A stretch of 24,475 bases of DNA, from NCBI GenBank assembly GCA_964419095.1, contig CAYQOG010000013.1, positions 1 through 24,475 of the forward strand, read 5' to 3'. Both the position numbers and the translations under genes were made by a program. Shown in pieces: positions 1 through 7,428 of the stretch (the stretch's first letter is position 1; the number at the start of each line of letters is the position of its first letter). The notes under the pieces were generated by a model. The model was not told where the DNA came from, searched no databases, and saw only the letters and a program-made list of their open reading frames with translations. Origin of the DNA: JAKAVK01 sp964419095. GTDB taxonomy: Archaea > Micrarchaeota > Micrarchaeia > Micrarchaeales > CABMGC01.

Positions 1-25
1 ATCAATTCCATGCCTCACGCAACAG

Positions 26-34
26 TTTTATAAT
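26..34 (+). promoter_or_regulatory. TATA box of pyrB
   Basis: TTTTATAAT lies 32 bp (centre to ATG) before the pyrB start. This predicts transcription starting about 6 nt before the ATG at 62, so the mRNA would be almost leaderless. The same spacing recurs at other first genes in the window. Confidence 0.5.
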
Positions 35-61
35 TACTGCTTCGTATTAGATAAGATATTC

Positions 62-1006
62 ATGGTTTCTTCTTCTCAATCCATGGGCCTTTTCCAAAAG
101 GACCTGCTTTCCATCAACCAGCTAACGAAAGGGCAGATACTCTTCCTGCTCAAGGAAGCCGGCTTCATGCTCGATGCTCTCAAGAAGCGGAAGAGGTTAG
201 ACACGCTCGGCGGCATGATAATGGCCACCCTATTCTTTGAACCGAGCACAAGGACAAGGCTGAGCTTCGAGAGCGCTATGCAGAGGCTCGGCGGCGGAGT
301 GCTCGGAATCGCCGATGCTAACACCTCATCCATGATGAAAGGTGAGAGTCTCGAGGACACAATAAAAGTCGTTTCCGCCTATGCAGACATAATAGTACTA
401 AGGCATCCCGACCAAGGCGCAGCAAAGACTGCGGCAGGATTTGCAGACATACCTGTGATAAACGCGGGCGACGGGGCCGGTCAGCATCCCACGCAGGCGC
501 TCATGGACCTTTTCACCATCAAATCGGAGAAAAAGAAGCTTGAAGGACTCAAAGTGGCATTGGTGGGAGACCTGAAATACGCAAGGTCATCACATTCGCT
601 TGCATACGGTCTTGCATTGTTCGGAAATGACCTTACGCTGATAGCGCCGAAATCGCTCCAGATGGAAACGGCAATGGTAAACGATCTCAGCAGGAAATAC
701 GGCATAGAGATAAACAAGTCTGATTCGCTTGAGAGCGCACTTGACGCAGACGTCGTCTACATTCCAAGAGTACAGAAAGAGCGCTTCCCCAATCTGGGCG
801 AGTACCAAAAGTTTGCCGATTACTACAGAATCAACAGGGAGTTTCTCTCAAAGGCTGATTCTGACATAATCATAATGAGCCCGCTGCCAAGACTCACTGA
901 AATATCGAAGGAGATAGACAAGATGAAGAATGCGGTATACTTCAAGCAGGCTGCGAACGGAGTGCCTGTGCGCATGGCGATACTGAAAAGCATGCTTACA
1001 GAGTAG
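62..1006 (+). CDS. pyrB: Aspartate carbamoyltransferase catalytic subunit
   Basis: This cytosolic enzyme condenses carbamoyl phosphate with L-aspartate, the committed step of pyrimidine synthesis. At 314 residues it matches the usual length of about 305-310. Visible family motifs in order are the carbamoyl-phosphate loop FEPSTRTRLSFESA, the Lys of MMKGES, HPTQALMD, the Arg of YARSSHSL, PRVQKERF and PLPRLTEI, so the active site looks complete. The start at 62 fits the TATA box at 26-34; a second ATG at 83 is possible but would lengthen the leader. The regulatory chain gene pyrI, which often follows pyrB in archaea, is not downstream: the dnaJ stop lies 3 bp past the pyrB TAG on the other strand. 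The family call is very secure; whether the enzyme is allosterically regulated cannot be told from this window. Confidence 0.96.
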   Translation: MVSSSQSMGLFQKDLLSINQLTKGQILFLLKEAGFMLDALKKRKRLDTLGGMIMATLFFEPSTRTRLSFESAMQRLGGGVLGIADANTSSMMKGESLEDTIKVVSAYADIIVLRHPDQGAAKTAAGFADIPVINAGDGAGQHPTQALMDLFTIKSEKKKLEGLKVALVGDLKYARSSHSLAYGLALFGNDLTLIAPKSLQMETAMVNDLSRKYGIEINKSDSLESALDADVVYIPRVQKERFPNLGEYQKFADYYRINREFLSKADSDIIIMSPLPRLTEISKEIDKMKNAVYFKQAANGVPVRMAILKSMLTE

Positions 1007-1008
1007 CA

Positions 1009-2115
1009 TCAGATAAACCCGAACTTCTTCTTTCCCACTCCTTCTTCGGAGCTCTTGAACTTCTCTATCAGTTCACGCTGCTGCGATGAGAGCGATTTCG
1101 GCATTTCTATGTCAACTGTTATGATCTCGTCTCCGGCGCCGCTTCCCCTGAGCCTCTTTATTCCTGAGCCTTTCAATACTATCTGCTTGCCCTGCTGCAT
1201 TCCCTGGTCAAGCGTCAATTCCTTCTGCCCATCAAGAGTAGGAACGACAATCCTGCCTCCAAGTATCGCGGTGTAGAAGGGAACCTTGACCGTCGCGTGT
1301 ATGTCGTCCCCCTGCCTTGCGAATGTGTTGTGCCTCAGCTCGTGTATCTCGACGTAGAGGTCGCCGTTCCCTCCTGGCCCGTAGTCTCCCATGCCCTCAA
1401 GCCGCAGCCTTGTCCCCTCGGATACGCCTGCGGGAATAGTCACGTTGATATTCTCATTGGCTACAGCTCCTCCCTTCCCGTTGCAAGTCCTGCACTTCTT
1501 CTCATAGCTCTTGCCTTTGCCTCCGCATCTTCCGCATGTGGTAACAGTCTGCATCCTTCCGAAAAATGTGTTGGTTGTTGTGATTACCTGGCCCTTGCCG
1601 CTGCACTCAGGACACTTTATGACTTTTGACCCTGGCTCTGCACCGCTTCCATCGCAGCGATCGCATCTCCTGACGTGTCTAACTGAAATTTCCTGCTGCG
1701 TTCCCTTGGCAATCTGCTCAAGCGTCAAATCCATCCTATAGAGTATGCCCTGCCCCAGGTTAGGATGCCTGGCTCCCTGGCCGAAGAAGCTGCTGAAAAT
1801 ATCCTCGGTGCCCATTCCCCCTATGTTTATGCCCATGTCCCTGAAGACCTGCTCGAAGTTGAAGTTCCTGAAGATCTCCTCCTCGTTGTACCTCTGTCCG
1901 AATCCTGCAGGTCCGTATGAGTCGTATTGCGCCTTCTTCTCGGAGTCTCCCAACACGGCATAAGCTTCGTTAATTTCTTTAAAGCGATTTACAGCCTGTG
2001 GGTCTTTGTTACGATCAGGATGTAGTTCAAGTGCCAGCTTTCTATATGCCTTTTTAATCTCCTCCTGAGATGCATCTTTAGATACACCCAGTAAATCATA
2101 ATAGTTTTCAGTCAT
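1009..2115 (-). CDS. dnaJ: Chaperone protein DnaJ (Hsp40)
   Basis: This co-chaperone delivers unfolded proteins to DnaK and stimulates its ATPase. The 368-residue protein has a full type I layout. The J domain (about 4-70) carries the HPD motif in LHPDRNKD, and a Gly/Phe-rich stretch follows. The zinc region has four CxxCxGxG-type modules (CDRCDGSG, CPECSGKG, CGRCGGKG, CRTCNGKG), all complete, followed by the C-terminal substrate domains. The ATG at 2115 overlaps the TGA of the upstream homing endonuclease (ATGA), and the Shine-Dalgarno GAGGT sits inside that gene's final codons. Roughly the first 50 codons are AT-richer than the rest and use codons such as CGT, CGC, TTA and ATT, while the remainder favours AGG and ATA. 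This could be a co-converted tract from the endonuclease insertion. The DnaK system in archaea is generally regarded as acquired from bacteria. Confidence 0.97.
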   Translation of the reverse strand: MTENYYDLLGVSKDASQEEIKKAYRKLALELHPDRNKDPQAVNRFKEINEAYAVLGDSEKKAQYDSYGPAGFGQRYNEEEIFRNFNFEQVFRDMGINIGGMGTEDIFSSFFGQGARHPNLGQGILYRMDLTLEQIAKGTQQEISVRHVRRCDRCDGSGAEPGSKVIKCPECSGKGQVITTTNTFFGRMQTVTTCGRCGGKGKSYEKKCRTCNGKGGAVANENINVTIPAGVSEGTRLRLEGMGDYGPGGNGDLYVEIHELRHNTFARQGDDIHATVKVPFYTAILGGRIVVPTLDGQKELTLDQGMQQGKQIVLKGSGIKRLRGSGAGDEIITVDIEMPKSLSSQQRELIEKFKSSEEGVGKKKFGFI

Positions 2116-2864
2116 TGCATTCTTACCTCGTATCTACCCTTCAATTTAAGATAAAGAGCCATTTTCCTATCAAGAGAGATGGTAGAGTCCTTATACAACC
2201 AATTCAAGATAGATAGCAATTGTAGGTTGCCTGTAAGTATAAACTCGTAAAATTTACCTTTTACTGACCATATGCAACTAGATCTACTCTTTGATATCCG
2301 TTTGAATGTATCAAAAACGTAGTATATTAAGTTCCTATCCGAATCTGTATAAGTTAGGCCAAACTTATTATATTTCTTATTTTGTATGTATAAAGACCCA
2401 TCACCATCAAATAACCCCCTAATAAAATGGTGTATTAAAGCCTTTGGGACATGACTTACTACATCTATGCTTTTAGGATTTAACCCTACTAAATCATCGA
2501 AAAGTTCACAAGAATTTATTTCAAGCATAGCGCTTTTATAAGTCTTACCTGTTCTCTTGTCATAAGGCTCGCTATAATAAATAGGCTGATTAGAATTTAA
2601 CGCTAATTTAAATTTTTCTAAGTGATTGGCATCTTTGCTATTTAGTTTGATTCTCAAACTAGATCCACTCATGCCTGCTCGACATAAATACCCATCTGCC
2701 ACAACAAAACCTAGCCAGTATGCCTTACTTTCTGTGTTTATCTGGTGAAAGAAATGCGTATCCAGTGTATATTTTCTATTTATGTTTGCCTTTTTCCTTA
2801 CTAAAACTAGAGGTGCTGAAGGAGCGCTATAAGTACGCACTTTTACCTTGCTCTGATAAGTCAC
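2112..2864 (-). CDS. Free-standing LAGLIDADG homing endonuclease
   Basis: The predicted product is a site-specific DNA endonuclease of the two-motif LAGLIDADG type, which copies its own gene by cutting an allele that lacks it. The 250-residue protein shows motif 1 at about 50-58 (WLGFVVADG) and motif 2 at about 148-156 (IRGLFDGDG), about 90 residues apart as in single-chain members. The expected catalytic acids, Asp57 and Asp155, are both present, so it may be active. No intein splicing residues are seen at either end. It lies between dnaK and dnaJ: the GTG start is 4 bp after the dnaK TGA, with AAGTGA as Shine-Dalgarno, and its stop overlaps the dnaJ ATG. Base composition is foreign: I counted 20/60 G+C at 2161-2220 and 16/60 at 2341-2400, against 37/60 at 3301-3360 in dnaK. 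It is probably a recent arrival. The true DNA target is unknown. Confidence 0.88.
   Translation of the reverse strand: MTYQSKVKVRTYSAPSAPLVLVRKKANINRKYTLDTHFFHQINTESKAYWLGFVVADGYLCRAGMSGSSLRIKLNSKDANHLEKFKLALNSNQPIYYSEPYDKRTGKTYKSAMLEINSCELFDDLVGLNPKSIDVVSHVPKALIHHFIRGLFDGDGSLYIQNKKYNKFGLTYTDSDRNLIYYVFDTFKRISKSRSSCIWSVKGKFYEFILTGNLQLLSILNWLYKDSTISLDRKMALYLKLKGRYEVRMQ
2125..2129 (-). promoter_or_regulatory. Shine-Dalgarno of dnaJ inside the endonuclease gene
   Basis: GAGGT on the minus strand lies 9 nt before the dnaJ ATG and is read as part of the Glu-Val codons near the end of the endonuclease. The insertion therefore keeps a ribosome-binding site for dnaJ, probably with translational coupling through the ATGA overlap. 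Confidence 0.6.
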
Positions 2865-2868
2865 TATA

Positions 2869-2877
2869 TCACTTCCC
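2869..2877 (-). promoter_or_regulatory. Shine-Dalgarno of the endonuclease overlapping the dnaK stop
   Basis: The minus strand reads GGGAAGTGA, then TATA, then GTG. The dnaK stop is the TGA within this. The rpoA''/rpoA' junction has the same arrangement (AAGTGA, TATT, ATG at 15831-15843). That match supports the GTG at 2864 as the endonuclease start although no nearby ATG exists. Confidence 0.5.
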
Positions 2878-4740
2878 TACCTTGAAGTCTGCATCAACTG
2901 TCTTGTCGTCTCCGCCAGGAGGTGCGCCTCCAGGATTTCCAGAACCCTGGTCAGGTCCAGGTCCTCCTGGACCTGCCTGTCCTGATTGCTCTCCCTGCCC
3001 ATACATGCTCTTGCCTATCTCCTGGAGCACTTCCCTGAGCTCGTCCATCTTCACCTTCATTGCGTCGTAGTCTTCCTTCTCAACCGCTTCCTGCAGCGAT
3101 GCCCTGGCCTTTTCGACCTTCTCGGCAATCTCCTTCGGAACCTTGTCCTTGAACTGCTTCATGGTGTGCTCCGCTGAGTAGATCAGCGACTCGGCATCGT
3201 TCCTCGTCTGGACGCGGTCGAGTTCCTTTTTATCGGCTTCGGCAAATTCCTCTGCGGCCTTGACCATCTTCTCTATGTCGGACCTGTTCATCTTGTTTGG
3301 GGCCACTACCTGCATGCTCTGCTCCTTGCCCGTCGCCTTATCCTTCGCGCTGACATGGAGTATGCCGTTCGCGTCTATGTCGAATGTCACCTCTACCTGC
3401 GGCATTCCTCTCGGCGCAGGCGGTATTCCCTGCAGCTGGAACCTTCCCAAAGGCACATTGTCCTTTGCAAGGGAACGTTCTCCCTGCAGTATGTTTATGT
3501 CGACAGCGGGCTGGTTGTCCTCCGCTGTGCTGAAGACCTGGGTCTTCTTCGCTGGTATGGTAGTATTCTTGTCGATTATCTTGGTCATGACTCCCCCGAG
3601 GGTCTCAAGGCCAAGAGAGAGCGGCGTGACGTCAAGCAGCACTATATCCTTGACTTCACCAGTGAGCACTCCTGCCTGTATCGCAGCTCCGAACGCCACT
3701 GCCTCCATCGGGTCAACTCCCCTCTCAATCTTCTTCCCAAGGAACTGCTCGACATATCTTTGCACTATCGGCATTCGCGTGGGTCCTCCCACAAGGATTA
3801 CCTTGTCGATGTCCTTGGGCTCAAGCTTTGCGTCCTTTAGAGCCTGTATCACAGGCTTCGTGGTCCTCTCCACAAGCGGCTGCACGATATCCTCGAGCTT
3901 CGCCCTCGTGAATGAGTAAGTGAAGTGGACAGGCGCGTTTCCAGGCCCCATAGTAAGGAAAGGGAGGTTTATCTCGCTGGTCAGTGTAGTGGACAATTCT
4001 ATCTTTGCCCTCTCTCCTGCCTCCCTGATCCTCTGCACTGCCTGCTTGTCATTCGACACGTCAGTGCCTGTCTGCTTCTTTATCTCGCTTAGGAGGAAGG
4101 TGACTATCGCGTTGTCCATGTCCGTGCCTCCGAGCTGCGTGTCCCCGTTCGTGGACTTGACCTCGAAGACTCCGTTGCCGAATTCCATTATGGTTACGTC
4201 AAGGGTTCCTCCTCCGAAATCGTAGACAAGTATCTTCATGTCCTTGCCCGCCTTGTCCATTCCGTAGGCGAGCGATGCCGCCGTAGGCTCGTTTACGAGC
4301 CTCACGACTTCGAGTCCCGCTATTTCACCTGCATCTTTGGTTGCCTGCCTCTGGTTGTCGTTGAAGTAAGCCGGTACTGTTATCACCACCTTCTTTACCT
4401 CCTCTCCGAGGAATGCCTCCGCATCCTTCTTTATCTTCTGGAGAAGCATTGCCGAGAGCTCCTGCGGTGTGTACTCCTTGCCGTAGATCTTGTACTTGTA
4501 GTCGGTGCCCATCTTCCTCTTGAAAGCGTTGACAGTCCCTTCCGGGTTCGCTACCGCCTGCCTCTTCGCAGGCTCTCCTACAAGCCGCTGGCCGTCCTTC
4601 GTGAAAGCGACATAGCTCGGGAAGGACTTCCCGTAGAGCGATGTCCCCTCTGCGCTCGGAACGAGCACAGGTCTTCCTCCTTCAAGTACTGCTGCAGCAG
4701 AGTTACTGGTCCCGAGATCTATTCCTATAATTTTTGCCAT
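2869..4740 (-). CDS. dnaK: Chaperone protein DnaK (Hsp70)
   Basis: This ATP-dependent cytosolic chaperone binds exposed hydrophobic peptides with DnaJ and GrpE. The 623-residue protein opens with the phosphate-1 loop IGIDLGTSNSAAAV, followed by NEPTAASLAYG, the phosphate-2 segment DFGGGTLDVTI and the adenosine motif VGGPTRMPIVQ. The linker is DIVLLDVTPLSLGLET and the beta-sandwich peptide-binding domain and helical lid follow. A Gly/Pro-rich tail ends in DKTVDADFKVGK, resembling the acidic C-terminal signature of bacterial DnaK. The start has a good Shine-Dalgarno (AGGTGAG, 4 nt before the ATG) overlapping the grpE TAG region, and the gap from grpE is 8 bp. It lies in one operon with the upstream regulator and grpE and the downstream endonuclease and dnaJ. 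Confidence 0.98.
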   Translation of the reverse strand: MAKIIGIDLGTSNSAAAVLEGGRPVLVPSAEGTSLYGKSFPSYVAFTKDGQRLVGEPAKRQAVANPEGTVNAFKRKMGTDYKYKIYGKEYTPQELSAMLLQKIKKDAEAFLGEEVKKVVITVPAYFNDNQRQATKDAGEIAGLEVVRLVNEPTAASLAYGMDKAGKDMKILVYDFGGGTLDVTIMEFGNGVFEVKSTNGDTQLGGTDMDNAIVTFLLSEIKKQTGTDVSNDKQAVQRIREAGERAKIELSTTLTSEINLPFLTMGPGNAPVHFTYSFTRAKLEDIVQPLVERTTKPVIQALKDAKLEPKDIDKVILVGGPTRMPIVQRYVEQFLGKKIERGVDPMEAVAFGAAIQAGVLTGEVKDIVLLDVTPLSLGLETLGGVMTKIIDKNTTIPAKKTQVFSTAEDNQPAVDINILQGERSLAKDNVPLGRFQLQGIPPAPRGMPQVEVTFDIDANGILHVSAKDKATGKEQSMQVVAPNKMNRSDIEKMVKAAEEFAEADKKELDRVQTRNDAESLIYSAEHTMKQFKDKVPKEIAEKVEKARASLQEAVEKEDYDAMKVKMDELREVLQEIGKSMYGQGEQSGQAGPGGPGPDQGSGNPGGAPPGGDDKTVDADFKVGK

Positions 4741-4748
4741 GTTCTCAC

Positions 4749-5300
4749 CTATTTCTTTTCCTCTTCATTTTCTTTCTTCTCATCCGCCGCATCAGCCTTG
4801 CCTTTTGAGACAATTACCGATGCAGGTCTAAGCATTATTCCGTTAAGCATGTATCCTTTCCTTACTACTTGCAATATTGTACCTTCCTTCTCATCGCTTG
4901 CCTGTGCAAGCATTATCTCGTGCTTGTATGGGTCAAACGCTCCCTTCGAATCAATCTCCTTCAAGCCGAGAGCCTTGAGCGTGTTCATGAAGTTAGTGTA
5001 TACGAGCGTTATTCCCTTGTCACCGTCCTTTCCCAAGGCTGCGATTGCAAGCTCCAGTTCATCGACATTCGGCAATATCTTTGTTATTGCCTCCGCTTTT
5101 CCTATGGTCTTCGAGTCCGCGATCTCCTTTGCAACCCTCTTCTTGTAATTGTCAAAATCCGCAGCGAGTCGTACGAGCCTCTCCTTAACGTCATCTACTG
5201 TTTCCTCAGCCGCTTCATCATTCTCTTCGGGCTTCTCCCCTGCTTCTTCCGCTTCTGGAGCTTTTCCTTCATCCTTTTCGTCTTTCTTTTCTTCTGCCAT
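4749..5300 (-). CDS. grpE: Nucleotide exchange factor GrpE
   Basis: GrpE releases ADP from DnaK and acts as a dimer. The protein from the chosen start is 183 residues. It has a very acidic, Lys/Glu-rich N-terminal tail, a long coiled-coil helix (VDDVKERLVRLAADFDNYKKR, in two parts here) with the typical DFDNYKKR core, and a C-terminal beta domain with GAFDPYKHEIM and the closing GYMLNGIMLRPASVIVSKG pattern of the family. I place the start at the ATG at 5300, which has GAGGAAG about 7-9 nt upstream; a TTG at 5315 in the same frame is less likely. The start overlaps the 3' end of the upstream regulator gene by 32 bp, which indicates co-transcription and probably coupling. Confidence 0.95.
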   Translation of the reverse strand: MAEEKKDEKDEGKAPEAEEAGEKPEENDEAAEETVDDVKERLVRLAADFDNYKKRVAKEIADSKTIGKAEAITKILPNVDELELAIAALGKDGDKGITLVYTNFMNTLKALGLKEIDSKGAFDPYKHEIMLAQASDEKEGTILQVVRKGYMLNGIMLRPASVIVSKGKADAADEKKENEEEKK

Positions 5301-5703
5301 GCATGTCTTCCTCAAACATCTCGTCCAGTTTCTCCGCCATTGACATCATGCGCTGGAATTCGCGCGTCATGTCGGCCTGCATCTCCTCCAAAGTGCTCTC
5401 CATGCTCATGGCCCTGAGATAATACCTCCTTCCTTTTCTTACCACAAGACCTGAGTAGATGAACCTGTTCAGGTGGTATATCACCGTAGTTCTCGGGGTC
5501 TCGAGCCGGCTGTTCAATTCCTTGCTCGTAACACCGCTGCCGTTAGCGCTGCTGTTCATTATCTCCTTGAGCATCACCGGTTCGACGCTCTTCTTCGAGT
5601 CTGCAAGGTCGAATGCCTGCAGGAACCACGCGACAAGCGTATCAACATCCTCTTTCGAGGGTTTGCCGACCTGGCGTATGACCATTTTTTCCTCGGATGT
5701 CAT
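5269..5703 (-). CDS. Winged-helix regulator of the heat-shock operon (predicted)
   Basis: This is a small DNA-binding protein, the first gene of the grpE-dnaK-dnaJ operon. Residues about 50-100 form a winged-helix fold: VTSKELNSRLETPRTTVIYH as the helix-turn-helix, then LVVRKGRRYYLRA as the wing. A Met- and Glu-rich helix follows, probably for dimerisation. It belongs broadly to the ArsR/MarR-like group; I do not recognise a named family. An ATG exists at 5727, but the TATA box is only 4-13 bp before it, so transcripts would start downstream of it. The ATG at 5703 (MTSEEKMV) is 32 bp from the TATA centre, like other leaderless genes here. By position it likely controls the chaperones, analogous in role to HrcA or archaeal Phr, possibly through the palindrome at 5731-5750. 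Confidence 0.8.
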   Translation of the reverse strand: MTSEEKMVIRQVGKPSKEDVDTLVAWFLQAFDLADSKKSVEPVMLKEIMNSSANGSGVTSKELNSRLETPRTTVIYHLNRFIYSGLVVRKGRRYYLRAMSMESTLEEMQADMTREFQRMMSMAEKLDEMFEEDMHGRRKERRKG

Positions 5704-5730
5704 AGAACTCAATACTATAATAGGCATTAG

Positions 5731-5750
5731 ATATATAAATGTTTGTATAT
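5731..5750 (-). promoter_or_regulatory. TATA box and candidate operator of the heat-shock operon
   Basis: The minus strand reads ATATACAAAC followed by ATTTATATAT. The second half holds the TATA element. The two halves form an imperfect palindrome with 8 of 10 positions matching. A dimeric winged-helix protein bound here would block TBP, so autoregulation by the first gene product is plausible. AT-rich DNA gives chance palindromes, so the operator role is inference. Confidence 0.5.
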
Positions 5751-5861
5751 TTTCAATAAAAGATTGAAAGTTTCAGTATATACTTGATTGATAGTGGACA
5801 AGCCTTGAAAGATAGTTCCCTGAAAAGAGCGTTCTACTCCTGTAAAAAAGCTGACAAATCC

Positions 5862-5870
5862 TATATAAAT
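5862..5870 (+). promoter_or_regulatory. TATA box of the thioredoxin/NHL gene
   Basis: TATATAAAT is centred 35 bp before the ATG at 5901. In-frame ATGs at 5784 and 5880 lie upstream of the predicted transcription start at about 5890, so they are unlikely starts. The region 5751-5860 between the two divergent promoters shows no other feature I can support. Confidence 0.5.
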
Positions 5871-5900
5871 ACCAAACCAATGCAAGTAGATTTGAGAAAA

Positions 5901-7424
5901 ATGGCCGACAGCATAATCGATTACCTCAAGCCGCTCAAGATCTTCAGTGCGAAGGAATTTCCTGCTGGTTCGGTCTGGCCTAACTGCAAGGAGCCGATCA
6001 CGATGGAGCAGTTGAAGGGCAACATCGTCATACTGGATTTCTGGACCTACTGCTGCATAAACTGCATGCACGTGCTACGAGAACTCGAGCTGATAGAGAG
6101 CAGGTACAAGGACAAGCCCGTAGTCATCATCGGCGTGCACTCGGCGAAGTTCGCAAACGAGCAGAGCGGGAAAAACATAGAGAGCGCCATAGAGAGATAT
6201 GGCATAGAGCATCCGGTAATCATAGACACGGACATGAAGATATGGAAGGCGTATGGCTCGCAAGGATGGCCGACCGTCGTCATAGTGGATCCTGAAGGAA
6301 ACATAATCTACAGGCAGTCCGGGGAAGGGCAGGTAAAGAGCATAGGCGAAACAGTAGATAAAATGCTGGAAAATCACGGGACAGAGAAAACACTCAAACC
6401 CAAGTTCAAGTTCGAGCTGATAAAAAGGGAGAAGCATGCGTCGACGCTCTCCTATCCTGGCAAGATCTCATTCTCACCTGAGGGGAAGGAACTCGCCATA
6501 AGCGACTCCAACAACAACCGCATTCTGATAATCGACACGAAGAGCAGGGAAATAAAAGAGATAATAGGAGGATCGAAAGGTTTTGAAGACGGAAGTTTCG
6601 CAAAGGCATCGTTCTTCAGGCCGCAGGGCGTCTGCTGGTCCGATTCCAGTACGGTTTACATAGCAGACACGGAGAATCATGCGATAAGGCAGGCAGACCT
6701 AGAGAAAAAGACAGTGGCAACGATAGCCGGAACAGGATCAGAGTCGCAGTGGCTTGCGCTCGGCGGGAATGCGTTGAAGATGGCATTGAGCTCGCCATGG
6801 GATCTCGCGTATAGGGATGGAATACTCTACGTCGCTATGGCGGGGACACACCAGATATGGAAATACGACGTCAATAAGAAGGAGATAAGGCCATTTGCGG
6901 GAAGCGGATTCGAGGGCATAGAGGACGGCAAGGGAATGGGCTCGCTGCTCGCGCAGCCCAGCGGCCTTTGGCTGATGGGAGATTTCCTCTATTTCGCAGA
7001 CAGCGAAGCGTCTGCAGTGAGAAGGATAGAACTCAATACACAGAAAGTTGAGACGCTCGTCGGCACCGGCCTCTTCGACTACGGCTACAGGGACGGCAAG
7101 TTCAAGGACGCGCAGTTCCAGCATCCACTGGGAATATGCGCAGACGACTCGACAGTCTATGTTGCAGACACATACAACAATATGATAAGGACATTGGACC
7201 TGAAAAGTCGGAGCGTGCAGATACTCGTCGGGGGGAGGGATCACTATGGCATGTGCAAGTATGACGATCCGAAGTGCGATGTTCTCGGGCTGTACGAACC
7301 TAACGACGTGAAGATAAACGACGGCAAGCTCTACATTGCCGACACGAATAACCATCTTATACGAATTTATGACCTGAGGGAGCATATCCTTACTACATTT
7401 GAGATAAAGGGAACGGGGAAATGA
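5901..7424 (+). CDS. Thioredoxin-like/NHL-repeat fusion protein (NHLRC2-like)
   Basis: This is a two-domain protein of 507 residues from the chosen start. Residues about 12-165 form a TlpA/thioredoxin-like domain with the signature FWTYCCINCMH, in which Cys52 and Cys55 form the CxxC redox pair, and a later cis-Pro segment WPTVVIVDPEGN. From about 190 to the end, repeats of the form YIADTENHAIR, YFADSEASAVRR, YVADTYNNMIR and YIADTNNHLIR build a six-bladed NHL beta-propeller. The WTYCCINC motif and domain order are those of the NHLRC2 family, known from bacteria and eukaryotes, whose biochemical role is not settled. There is no signal peptide, so it is cytosolic. The hydrolase gene follows 4 bp later and is probably co-transcribed. 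The family call is secure and the function open. Confidence 0.9.
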   Translation: MADSIIDYLKPLKIFSAKEFPAGSVWPNCKEPITMEQLKGNIVILDFWTYCCINCMHVLRELELIESRYKDKPVVIIGVHSAKFANEQSGKNIESAIERYGIEHPVIIDTDMKIWKAYGSQGWPTVVIVDPEGNIIYRQSGEGQVKSIGETVDKMLENHGTEKTLKPKFKFELIKREKHASTLSYPGKISFSPEGKELAISDSNNNRILIIDTKSREIKEIIGGSKGFEDGSFAKASFFRPQGVCWSDSSTVYIADTENHAIRQADLEKKTVATIAGTGSESQWLALGGNALKMALSSPWDLAYRDGILYVAMAGTHQIWKYDVNKKEIRPFAGSGFEGIEDGKGMGSLLAQPSGLWLMGDFLYFADSEASAVRRIELNTQKVETLVGTGLFDYGYRDGKFKDAQFQHPLGICADDSTVYVADTYNNMIRTLDLKSRSVQILVGGRDHYGMCKYDDPKCDVLGLYEPNDVKINDGKLYIADTNNHLIRIYDLREHILTTFEIKGTGK

Positions 7425-7428
7425 TTTG

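Noticed and set aside
2112..2864. Intein or intron interpretation of the endonuclease
   Set aside because: DnaK and DnaJ are each complete, and there are no splicing residues at the ends of the endonuclease frame.
3260..3919. 219-codon rightward ORF antisense to dnaK
   Set aside because: Long antisense frame caused by dnaK codon bias; dnaK is fully supported on the other strand.
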